Shown piece after piece: positions 51,387 to 59,849 of a stretch of 64,000 nt of DNA. The first letter of the stretch is position 1; every line of letters begins with the position of its first letter. The DNA is from Tetrapisispora phaffii CBS 4417 (lineage: Eukaryota > Ascomycota > Saccharomycetes > Saccharomycetales > Saccharomycetaceae). The translations under genes and the position numbers were made by a program. The stretch covers positions 62,001 to 126,000 of the forward strand of contig NC_016520.1 in NCBI RefSeq assembly GCF_000236905.1, in the 5' to 3' direction. Below the pieces are notes generated by a model. That model saw nothing but the letters and a program-made list of their open reading frames with translations, was not told the DNA's origin and made no database searches.

Positions 51387-52442
51387 TTAATCATGTTGGT
51401 TTGATAACTCAGAAATCGGTTTCATTCCAGAACATATATCCAATAATAATGCCTTTGCATTATTTGAGATGTTGGTGTTGTTGAATAAACTGGTTCTCAC
51501 TATTTCACTGTTACGTTCAAGTTCTTCCAATTTCTTTGCATTATTACTCATCGTAGCAAAATTTTCCTTCGTGTATCTTGGTAAGATGTCGTATTTGCCC
51601 AACACTTGCTTTTGTAATTTGTCCTCATTGATGATAATTTCTAAGTTCTTAAATAATCTTTCTTTATCAAGTTTTAAATTGTTCCCACCCTTGTATGATC
51701 CCACGTTGGATGCATAATTGCAAGTTAGGGAGTTGTTTTTCTTGCCAAAACCAAGGTTGATAGAAGAAACGATAGGGAACGAATTTTCTTTCAATGTCTC
51801 TACAGCACAAGAAATCAACCTGGAGTCCCTAGAATGAGATAGCATTGGTTGATATCTCAATAATGAATGTAGAGTGGTCTCTTGCGGAACATAGTTCGTG
51901 GTGGCTGGCGTGATCTTTCTATTGATACGAGACACGATACTGGTATCGTTTTTTTGTGATTTCAACGATAAACGTGGAACATGTCTTTTCAATCTACTCG
52001 ACCTGTTTCTTTCGGCAGGTTTATCTTTGTTGTAATGTCTCAACTTGTTTCCAGAACTAGAAAATTCATCTAATAATTGTTCATTCTCACTGAACACCTT
52101 CTTAAAACCACTGTCAGCACTTTTCCTACTGAATTGGGTTTGTTCTATCATCGAATTGAAAGCATTCTCCTTCGTGCTTGTAAGAACAGCTTGCGGTTTA
52201 ACAGCAGACTGTTCCCTGTTATCGGGCTTACGATTAAATCTCCTGTTGTTTTTGTCATTTCTGTTTCTAGATCCAGCGAACTTTCTTGGTATGTTCCCTC
52301 CAGTCAAATTCTTCAACTTAGAAACATTTGCTTTAGCAGCAGTTGCATTCTTGGCTCTCTCTAAAATCTGCTGTAAAAAATCATTGGTTACACCTCCGCT
52401 AGGATTGCTATAAAAACGACGGCCCACAAAGTTACGCAGCAT
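51387..52442 (-). CDS. RSM28: Mitochondrial small-subunit ribosomal protein Rsm28
   Basis: A fungal-specific protein of the mitochondrial ribosome small subunit that promotes translation initiation. The protein has 351 residues (361 in S. cerevisiae). It starts MLRNFVGRRFYSNPSGG, a clear mitochondrial presequence with an RFYS cleavage context. FLQQILERAKNATAAKANVSKLKNLTGG and a basic Asn/Arg-rich stretch follow. The C-terminal third (YDILPRYTKENFATMSNNAKKLEELERNSEIVRTSLFNN ... LLDICSGMKPISEL) is the conserved part. The open frame begins seven codons earlier with TTG; the ATG at 52442 is used. Assignment relies on the targeting signal, size, and position between ITR and IZH (YDR497C, YDR494W, YDR492W). 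Confidence 0.82.
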   Translation of the reverse strand: MLRNFVGRRFYSNPSGGVTNDFLQQILERAKNATAAKANVSKLKNLTGGNIPRKFAGSRNRNDKNNRRFNRKPDNREQSAVKPQAVLTSTKENAFNSMIEQTQFSRKSADSGFKKVFSENEQLLDEFSSSGNKLRHYNKDKPAERNRSSRLKRHVPRLSLKSQKNDTSIVSRINRKITPATTNYVPQETTLHSLLRYQPMLSHSRDSRLISCAVETLKENSFPIVSSINLGFGKKNNSLTCNYASNVGSYKGGNNLKLDKERLFKNLEIIINEDKLQKQVLGKYDILPRYTKENFATMSNNAKKLEELERNSEIVRTSLFNNTNISNNAKALLLDICSGMKPISELSNQHD

Positions 52443-53041
52443 CGTCCAATTCTCGTTGCACAAATTTTAAAAATGGAAGCTAGTCCAATTGACTTGATAA
52501 TGAAACTCAGATAACCAACCAAATGCAAGCTAATTTCAGGTTCAATCATATTTTATACCATCATTACAATCAATAACAAATTACTCCTGGTGTCTTATAT
52601 CTTCATTTTATTTCTTAAAGTTTCAACTCCGTCATATTAAAACCCTTGTATGCGGGTAAGCCAACACAATGCTATATGGTCAATGTCGTTAAAGAGACTA
52701 ATCACATTCTAATTAGTGATATATCATGGTGATACACCATAAAACATGCATAAAACCATGAGCAAATAAATGGATGTTGGTAATAGATAGAAGATTGCAT
52801 CACATTATCTTTAATATCCGACCATCTTCTCTAGCAATGAGTTCAACTTCAAATCGCATGCTCAAAACTCGTTATTATATATGGCATAATCTAGTGTATT
52901 GTATTGTTAAATATATAATATTATCTTATTGATATATACTAGATGGTTAATGACACTATTGTGCATTGGCAAAATTACCTTGAATGAAAAAAAAAGAAAC
53001 ATAAAGGGCGAACGTAGTGACTTGTATGTGCTTTCATTATA
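52443..53041. other. Intergenic region upstream of RSM28
   Basis: About 600 AT-rich bases between two minus-strand genes. Nothing was recognised. Confidence 0.4.
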
Positions 53042-54025
53042 TTATTGAATAGCAGTCTCGATGACGTTTAAGCTTTTATGCATGAACTCATAGGATCCAA
53101 TGACAGCCTTGAGATGGAATAAGGAACCTATTACTACCATCACGTGGAAGATCTGATGAGATGAGCCCACTAAATCAAATCTACCTGGTGCGAAGATTTC
53201 GGGTATTCTGTAACCGTATAATAGGGCACCTACCACATAAAAGAAGGTTTCCCACCCAACAAATCTTAATTGAATTCTGTTTATGACTTCAACGTAATCG
53301 AACTTTATCAAACCGGTGCAGATTGGGATGACTGCACTTGTTGCAAAAACAACAAAGAAACCAGCTCTTATTGGCCTGAAGTTCTTTGCATTGAATCTTT
53401 CGTCCAGGACACATACTGTGCATATAGTGGCCAATATTAAAGTAATCAATGTAAATACTTTGAAGTATATGAAATGGTCGAAGTAACCGTAGTAAAGTAA
53501 AGAAATTAAAGAACACGATATCAAACAAATGATACCGACATAATCGATTTTACTCCAGAAATTTGATTGATCCTCCGAATGTTGTTTCAAACAATGGAAA
53601 CAGCTGCTTCCTACTAAACAGATAAACGCACCTAATAAATAGAAATCGATCACTATGTAATCCATTATTGTTGTTGATGGGAACGAAGGAACCACCAATA
53701 AATCCGTGTAAAATAGCAACATAATAAAATAAACCAACCCTGGAATCAAATGTGTGTAGATATTAATGGACTCATTGTGGAAATAACTCAACGAATGGAA
53801 ACATTTGAACCATGAGTTTGTCTCACGAACATATCCTTGTATTATCAGTTCATTATCCTTTTGCCATTCTGGCAGCTCATGGAAACTATATAATTTCTTA
53901 GAATATGTCTCCACAATCTCCGTAGACTCCAACAGTACAGTACCATTCTTCGAGACTGAAAACCTTCTTCTACTCAGCTTTGAGCTTTGCTCTTCACCTC
54001 TGTGAACAGTGTTAATATTTACCAT
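53042..54025 (-). CDS. IZH1: PAQR-family membrane protein Izh1/Izh4
   Basis: A seven-helix membrane protein of the progestin/adipoQ receptor (hemolysin-III-related) family, linked to zinc homeostasis and sterol metabolism. The protein has 327 residues. A cytosolic N-terminus ends in FHELPEWQKDNELIIQGY, followed by HNESINIYTHLIPG (first family motif). SSCFHCLKQHSE (Ser-His metal-site residues) and SSHQIFHVMVVIGSLFHL (HxxxH in the last helix) supply the expected zinc-binding histidines. The open frame begins two codons earlier with TTG; the ATG at 54025 is used. Position with RSM28 and SLD5 favours IZH1 (YDR492W). IZH4 (YOL101C) is the paralogue in the other block. No Zap1 element (ACCTTNAAGGT) was found upstream. 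Confidence 0.9.
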   Translation of the reverse strand: MVNINTVHRGEEQSSKLSRRRFSVSKNGTVLLESTEIVETYSKKLYSFHELPEWQKDNELIIQGYVRETNSWFKCFHSLSYFHNESINIYTHLIPGLVYFIMLLFYTDLLVVPSFPSTTIMDYIVIDFYLLGAFICLVGSSCFHCLKQHSEDQSNFWSKIDYVGIICLISCSLISLLYYGYFDHFIYFKVFTLITLILATICTVCVLDERFNAKNFRPIRAGFFVVFATSAVIPICTGLIKFDYVEVINRIQLRFVGWETFFYVVGALLYGYRIPEIFAPGRFDLVGSSHQIFHVMVVIGSLFHLKAVIGSYEFMHKSLNVIETAIQ

Positions 54026-54417
54026 AATCAATGCGATAATTTCTCAAAACTATGATGTTTTAATCCAAATAACACCAAAACAAACACAAATTAAACCACT
54101 ACTGCTGATATGCCTATCTGTGGATACAAGTTATAGGATATGTTAACTTTAGATACTATTATAACCCATTTATTTTATATTTAAACAATGGTTTAAATAC
54201 AACGATGTTTAATTAATTTCAGTTTTGCAACGAAATAGCAAGTTTGCTGTGAATTATATACAGTAAAGAAGTAACGATAAAGGCAATAAAAGCTAAAATA
54301 CAAGACAAGTTATATATATTGGAATATTATAGAGTAGAATATACACTTTACAATGTCATAAGAAGCGGTAGGAATAAGAGTAGGAGGGGCTGGGATGTTC
54401 CTATGGTTTTGGTGTTC
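54026..54417. other. Intergenic region between IZH and the snoRNA
   Basis: About 390 AT-rich bases. Nothing was recognised. Confidence 0.4.
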
Positions 54418-54517
54418 TTGAAATCAGAGATTATAACGATTTTCTTCCAACGCAGGGTCTAATCTGCTCAGAAGTCTAACGTCTGAAAAGTATCGTATTG
54501 AATATCATCATATATAT
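54418..54517 (-). ncRNA. SNR58: Box C/D snoRNA snR58 (guides 25S rRNA C663 2'-O-methylation)
   Basis: On the minus strand, box C ATGATGA is at 54511-54505, box D' CTGA at 54471-54468 and box D CTGA at 54427-54424. The length is about 100 bases (96 in S. cerevisiae). Directly before D', AGACGTTAGACT (plus-strand 54473-54484) is perfectly complementary over 12 bases to AGTCTAACGTCT of yeast 25S rRNA, with one further G-U pair. The fifth base upstream of D' pairs with C663, the known snR58 target. The gene lies between IZH and SLD5, with COQ3 (YOL096C) nearby; SNR58 maps to the same part of chromosome XV as I recall. The ends are estimated; the terminal stem is weak. The rRNA match was made from memory. 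Confidence 0.9.
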
Positions 54518-54989
54518 AGTCCATTACGTTGCCATTATAGATTTTGGCATATACTTATACCATATACAACCATATGCAACGAAAGTTTAGAACCAAAACA
54601 CCAAAAAAACTCATAAAGAAACAACCATCGAGTGTTTCCCAAGTTACTAACGCTTCAACTATTGATACAGAAAATATTAGCATTAAGTAACTACAAATTC
54701 TTGTTTTATAATATTAAATGCTTGGGAATGAATGAAATGTTCACTTTCGTTGTTGACCTCTGTTTATATACAAGTTGAGAAAGAGAACAAAAAATTTTTT
54801 TCATCGAAATTCAAGTTATTGAAGTTGAATAGGGCAGCTTTTTTGGATTATACTTGAGTGTTGTCTCTAGGGCAACCGTCTACTTTTCTTATGGATCTAT
54901 CCATTAAACTAAGCTATTCATTCTATAATACTTGATTTATATATTTAAGTGGTGTACTGACTTTGCCGTTTTTATTCTTAGACATAGGT
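54518..54989. other. Intergenic region between the snoRNA and SLD5
   Basis: About 470 bases holding the snoRNA promoter and the SLD5 3' end. No Rap1 or Tbf1 consensus was recognised. Confidence 0.4.
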
Positions 54990-55994
54990 CTAAATCAATT
55001 GAACTTTACTGTCTACTAGTAATTGGCGTACTGAATCGTAACGCATGACATATATACCTCCTAGGGACATCTCGACTTCTTCATCTAGATCATCAATTGT
55101 CACGGTGTAGCAGTGTTTACCAAACTCGTTTTTGGTCAAACCTAACTCGGAAGTGCCTTCCAAACCAAGTTGATCAATGTCAACTTCTTTCACATATACA
55201 AAGACAAATTTCTTCCAGTCAGGAAAGTCTATCATCGAAACACTACCTTCTGTGTCATCTATTGTTTGCAACTCAACTGGAAGGTTTTTCAATATTGAAT
55301 TGTTGAATAACTTCAATGTAATGTTAAAATGACGTTCGTGATATAGCTTTTCGTCATCCGATAATAAAATATCATACTCTACTTCTGATGCATCCATTAC
55401 TTGTCTTAGATAAAGTGAAAACCTATCGATTTTATGTAATCTGCATCGCAGCAAGCTTCTTATAACAAACTTAACTCTCTCTATCTCCGCTTCCATGCAC
55501 AATAACGGTAGTTTATTGTTGTTATTGTTGTTATTATCAATGTTACTATTCCCATAAATATCATCTTCATTTTCTGCACTTGGTCTTCCATTATTCGAAC
55601 TATAGGTTGAAGCGTTGAGTGTGTCTTCTAGAAACCCCATTGAGATATTTTCGATGGTCTCCATCTGGCTTTGAATACGTTTCATCATTCTCCCAATAAG
55701 AAGTTGCGGGTACGGCAGAAGTTCTGGGGCACACCTTTCATTCCTCCATACTCTCATCAATTCTTCAAAATCTCTTGTAGCAGAGAAATGTTGGCGCTGT
55801 GGCTGTCTATTCACAAGGGCTCGTGCTTCTTTGTTACCAACATCCCTCTGCATCCCATCCTTCTCCTGATAATTTTCTGAAGAGTTGAACTTAGTCGTAT
55901 TTCCACCATCACTGCTCAAACTGATACCCAACTCATCAACTACTGTCGTATCTCTATCAAGTTCAGCTAAAATATCGTTAATATCAATGTTCAT
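54990..55994 (-). CDS. SLD5: GINS complex subunit Sld5
   Basis: Sld5 is an essential member of GINS, which joins Cdc45 and MCM in the CMG replicative helicase. The protein has 334 residues (294 in S. cerevisiae), the extra length being low-complexity Asn-rich insertions. It starts MNIDINDILAELDRDTT. The alpha-helical A domain has NERCAPELLPYPQLL, IENISMGFLED, LPLLCMEAEIERVKFVIRSLLRCRLHKID and FSLYLRQ. The C-terminal B domain has NDTEGSVSMIDFPDWKKFVFV-type sequence, HCYTVTIDDL and GGIYVMRYDSVRQLL. The frame extends 15 codons upstream to a GTG; the ATG at 55994 matches the known start. It corresponds to YDR489W. Confidence 0.95.
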   Translation of the reverse strand: MNIDINDILAELDRDTTVVDELGISLSSDGGNTTKFNSSENYQEKDGMQRDVGNKEARALVNRQPQRQHFSATRDFEELMRVWRNERCAPELLPYPQLLIGRMMKRIQSQMETIENISMGFLEDTLNASTYSSNNGRPSAENEDDIYGNSNIDNNNNNNNKLPLLCMEAEIERVKFVIRSLLRCRLHKIDRFSLYLRQVMDASEVEYDILLSDDEKLYHERHFNITLKLFNNSILKNLPVELQTIDDTEGSVSMIDFPDWKKFVFVYVKEVDIDQLGLEGTSELGLTKNEFGKHCYTVTIDDLDEEVEMSLGGIYVMRYDSVRQLLVDSKVQLI

Positions 55995-56434
55995 GCTAAT
56001 AATTATCGATCTGTCTTCTTCTTCTTTTTCAATATGCACCCAATGTGTTCACTACCTGTTGAAACCTGCACCTATCTATCACTATAGACACTTCTTCACA
56101 CCACAACAGGAATATAGAGAGTAACAACTGGACTCTAACTTTTTATAACTCTCCAATGAACTGTTTCTTAGAATGTACTTAACCTTCTCAACATTATGTT
56201 TCACTTCTAATTAATACGCGTCGGGACATTTGGCGTAAGGCTCATCGAGATTCACCGTAGTTGGTTTTAAGACAGGGTTTTTATAAGTTATTGATGGGGG
56301 TGATGAATGTACTTTAGAAGCACTACTGAGTAACTTCTATGCTTCAGCTTCTAGTGGCTGAGTAATTGTGAAAAGTTTGGTTTGTTTTCGTTGGTATTTA
56401 ACCGACTTAAGGGTCTCAAAGACACTCAGTCGCC
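55995..56434. other. Divergent promoter region between SLD5 and PAC11
   Basis: About 440 bases. An ACGCGT (MCB) hexamer at 56217-56222 could place SLD5, a replication gene, under MBF; it is about 225 bases from the SLD5 ATG. Confidence 0.5.
56217..56222. promoter_or_regulatory. MCB element (ACGCGT) upstream of SLD5
   Basis: A perfect palindromic MluI cell-cycle box, the MBF (Mbp1/Swi6) site of G1/S replication genes, lies between divergent SLD5 and PAC11. It is a single hexamer, so chance occurrence is possible. Confidence 0.5.
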
Positions 56435-58429
56435 ATGGATCGTTTGAAAGAGTTGGAGAAAAAGAGGAAGCAGCTGCAAGAGCTACGAGAGAGGAGAAAG
56501 GATGCGCATAATGCAACATTATTGAATAAATTACAGGAACATAAGCAAACAGAGAATACGAGAAGTACAGCGGTAGAGATGGTCACTATCTCGGTCCAGA
56601 CAGAGTCGATCGACAGCTCCATGGAATCTATGACTGTAGGCCATGATTCCAGTCAATTAAGTAAGGAAAAAGGGGAGCTTATTACATTTGATAAGAGTAT
56701 CCAAACTGACTCTTATCATGAGTTTGAAGTAAAGGAACCCATCGATCTTACTAAGAACCAGATTGGCGAAAGTCAAGAGGAATTGATGGAACTTGATGCC
56801 AATGTTCAAAATGATATAGAAAAATACGATTCCAAGAGTCTAAAAGATATTGAATATTTATACCCAATGTTGATGAAAACCGACTATAAACAAAATACAG
56901 ATCAGTTAACCTTTTCTATAATAGAGTTAATGGATAGCATGAATAATGAATCCGTTACCAATAAAATCAACCAAAATGCGATTGACATTAGAAATGGCGA
57001 TTCATTAAAATTTATTAATAAAATTGAGTCTCAGATACCGAAAGCAGATAGTCAAATTTTGAATAGCATAGCCATTGACAGCTATGGACCATTATTAGCA
57101 GTGCTTTACGTTTGCAAACCAATGATGAATGGGAGTCTATCTAGTATCACCTCATCTTATGTTGAGGTCCATGATTATCATAAAAGCATTTTAATAGATA
57201 GAGTAGAGTTTCAAGGCCAATCCTTAGTAACTTGCAAGTTCCTTCGTAAACGATCCCATTCAAAAGTCACATCTTTGTTGTTGACTGCTCTCAGTGGGAA
57301 GATATACTTATACGAAATAAAAGCAGTAACATCAACGGAATTAGATATGCCAGTAACTAAGGTAAAGTTTCAAAGAAATATAATATACAAAAATTATCAC
57401 TATGCACCAGTCTATGCGATTTTTGAATACAATTACGAGACTAATAAATTTTCATCCTTTAGTGATGACAGATTTTTGAGCATAAGTAATGTTGGCGCAT
57501 TGAATGAAATATCTTCCTTAGATTTAAGCTTATATGTGGATAATTCACCTGTTAGCCAATGCTTACATAATATTATAATACAACCACCTCGAAGAGCTGC
57601 ATTGATCAGTTATACAGGTCCAAACAAAAATCTATCAGATGAATTAATTGACAATGACGATTACGAATCAGATACATCATCTACTGAAGATGAAACTAGA
57701 AGGAAATTCAAAAATAAGTCACATAAGGAAATAACGCAAGAGATCTTTCTTCGTAATTTACAGAAAGTGAGTCTATACTCAAAATTGACTGTATTGAAAA
57801 TGGCTGTCTCCATTGGAAATGAAAACTTCATATATGTTGGTACAGAAGATGGTGGAATCTATAAATTATCACTAAATGATATCAAAGATGATAAATTAAC
57901 CGTATCATTATTCAATAATAATTTTTTACCAGTGGAAGATGATACATCCTTTGAATACCTCTTTCACTCTAGTCCCGTTACATCTCTGACTATAAATAAA
58001 AGCAACTATCTGCTCTCGACATCTTTAGACTGGACCTGCAAACTTTGGGATACTATTACTGATATGGCAATTGGTAAATATAATTTTAATGCTCCTGTCC
58101 TACAAGGAGAATGGATATATCCAAATTCAACTAACCGCTCTTCTATCTTTACAGCTTGCATTTCTTGGCAAGAATTTACAATTTTAAAGTGGGATTTGAA
58201 AAAGTCACCATTTACCAATACTGATAATATGACATTTATCAAAACAGAACTCTCTAAGCAACCAGAAGTTATTTTACGGATTACAAATGAGCTGGTTTCA
58301 TTTGAATATTTTACAAATTTTAAATTAATTAATAACAATGAAAGTGACAATGATGGATTAGGTGTCATACTTGGGGGTGATAAAAACTACGTAAGTATAT
58401 ATAATATCCTTCTTTTTTCAGTAGATTAA
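56435..58429 (+). CDS. PAC11: Dynein intermediate chain Pac11
   Basis: Pac11 is the intermediate chain of cytoplasmic dynein, needed for spindle positioning; it binds dynactin, the light chain Dyn2 and the heavy chain. The protein has 664 residues (533 in S. cerevisiae). The N-terminal coiled coil MDRLKELEKKRKQLQELRER binds dynactin in this family. Two QT motifs for the Dyn2/LC8 light chain follow: ISVQTE (Q55-T56) and KSIQTD (Q90-T91). A WD40 propeller fills about 220-660, with SLDWTCKLWDT as the clearest blade and KNYVSIYNI near the end. The S. cerevisiae protein also has two Dyn2 sites. It is convergent with COQ3 and corresponds to YDR488C. Confidence 0.92.
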   Translation: MDRLKELEKKRKQLQELRERRKDAHNATLLNKLQEHKQTENTRSTAVEMVTISVQTESIDSSMESMTVGHDSSQLSKEKGELITFDKSIQTDSYHEFEVKEPIDLTKNQIGESQEELMELDANVQNDIEKYDSKSLKDIEYLYPMLMKTDYKQNTDQLTFSIIELMDSMNNESVTNKINQNAIDIRNGDSLKFINKIESQIPKADSQILNSIAIDSYGPLLAVLYVCKPMMNGSLSSITSSYVEVHDYHKSILIDRVEFQGQSLVTCKFLRKRSHSKVTSLLLTALSGKIYLYEIKAVTSTELDMPVTKVKFQRNIIYKNYHYAPVYAIFEYNYETNKFSSFSDDRFLSISNVGALNEISSLDLSLYVDNSPVSQCLHNIIIQPPRRAALISYTGPNKNLSDELIDNDDYESDTSSTEDETRRKFKNKSHKEITQEIFLRNLQKVSLYSKLTVLKMAVSIGNENFIYVGTEDGGIYKLSLNDIKDDKLTVSLFNNNFLPVEDDTSFEYLFHSSPVTSLTINKSNYLLSTSLDWTCKLWDTITDMAIGKYNFNAPVLQGEWIYPNSTNRSSIFTACISWQEFTILKWDLKKSPFTNTDNMTFIKTELSKQPEVILRITNELVSFEYFTNFKLINNNESDNDGLGVILGGDKNYVSIYNILLFSVD

Positions 58430-58507
58430 TATTATAGACATGTTGAACGATATTTATATCTGCAGATATACAATTTTTAATTTATAATAGCTTGCAATTG
58501 GATATAT

Positions 58508-59479
58508 TTACTGTATTTTGCGTAGCGCAATAAAATAGTTTCCGATATTGGAATAATCGTGCTCCAGCCAGCCTTTAGTTGGAACATACATAGTACCTTT
58601 TACATCTAATAATTCAAATCTTCCTGCTTCATTGTGTTTAAACCATTCTAGGATTTCAGCTGAATTAATATATTTGCTTAAATGATGGGTTCCCTTTGGA
58701 ACAATTTTCAACACGTATTCTCCCATGAAGATAGTTGTAAACCATGAAATTAAATCCCTATTTATAGTACTAATAAAAAGAAGACCATTTGTGTCAACCT
58801 TATTCCATGCATGACGTAGAATTTCACTTGGAACTTCTACATGTTCCAACATTTCGAAACAAGTGACAATATCGAACTTGCCTTCCACTTTATCTAAAGG
58901 TTTGACGCTGTATAAAATTTTCTTTTGGATAGCAGGGTCGTACTTCAAATGATCTTTTGCAATTTTAATGACATCAGAAGTTAGATCAATACCCTCTACC
59001 CTATCTACATAAGGTAACCTGGCCATAGATTCAGTGAGAATTCCACCACCACATCCGATATCTAAGACGGTCTTCTTAGAGATTTCCAATTTTTTGTTTA
59101 CCTCAATGCTTAACTCATCTTGTATATTTTTGGATATATATTCAGGTACAAACTCTGCATAGTTAAACCCAGGCACATATGTGTCTGGATTAGTTACATT
59201 GATCGTCTTATTAATCGTGCGCTGAATAAAATCCATTCTTGCCAAATTCAGTAAATGCAAAATCCTTTGTGAATTGTTTGTATCCCACCAACTTGGTGCC
59301 AATTCTTTGAAGTGATGGGCTTCATCTTCAGAAATAGAAGTATCATTATTTTCCTTCAATAAATTATTTTTAACAGAAAAGTTTCTGTTTCTTCTAATAT
59401 TTGAAGTGTACGAGGATTGTAAACCCTTGGACGACCTTAGGGGTCTCAAATAGCCACGGCTATTATAAATCGATTGCAT
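58508..59479 (-). CDS. COQ3: Ubiquinone biosynthesis O-methyltransferase Coq3
   Basis: A mitochondrial SAM-dependent enzyme that performs both O-methylations of the coenzyme Q ring, part of the CoQ synthome at the inner membrane. The protein has 323 residues. The N-terminus (MQSIYNSRGYLRPLRSSKGL) is a basic presequence. The UbiG-type domain shows SAM motif I VLDIGCGGGILTESMARL (about 138-155), VEGIDLTSDVI, FDIVTCFEMLEHV and GLLFISTINRDLISWF. THHLSKYINSAEILEWF follows. The frame extends four codons up to a TTG; the ATG at 59479 is used. It corresponds to YOL096C. Confidence 0.95.
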   Translation of the reverse strand: MQSIYNSRGYLRPLRSSKGLQSSYTSNIRRNRNFSVKNNLLKENNDTSISEDEAHHFKELAPSWWDTNNSQRILHLLNLARMDFIQRTINKTINVTNPDTYVPGFNYAEFVPEYISKNIQDELSIEVNKKLEISKKTVLDIGCGGGILTESMARLPYVDRVEGIDLTSDVIKIAKDHLKYDPAIQKKILYSVKPLDKVEGKFDIVTCFEMLEHVEVPSEILRHAWNKVDTNGLLFISTINRDLISWFTTIFMGEYVLKIVPKGTHHLSKYINSAEILEWFKHNEAGRFELLDVKGTMYVPTKGWLEHDYSNIGNYFIALRKIQ

Positions 59480-59849
59480 TTTTAAATCCAATTGATAGCC
59501 TTATTTGATTAGGTATCTTTATAGACCACCAACTTGTTATTCCAATTACAGGTATACACTTATACTGTCATTTAAGTATATTATTTAATCATAATTTATC
59601 TTTCTTTTTAGCAGCACATTTTTCGAATCCAAAAAGCCCTTAGTTTCGTTTAAAACTTGCGAAACGACAAACTTATAATAACAAAAGTGTAAATAATAAT
59701 GAATATGAGTTAAGTTGTATAACCGATGGACTTCAGTTATTACGACCATTGGTATTGTTTGGTGAACGCATATATTTGAAGGCATCTGCCTATATTGACA
59801 TATTTCCTGTATATAAAGTAGAAAAACATCGGAGAAACAAGTTATCAAG
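59480..59849. other. Divergent promoter region between COQ3 and VPS72
   Basis: About 370 AT-rich bases. Nothing specific was recognised. Confidence 0.4.

Noticed and set aside
58391..58421. Intron-like sequence GTAAGT ... TTTTTTCAG near the end of PAC11
   Set aside because: It is only about 31 bases long, has no branch site, is in frame, and encodes plausible WD40 sequence (YVSIYNI).
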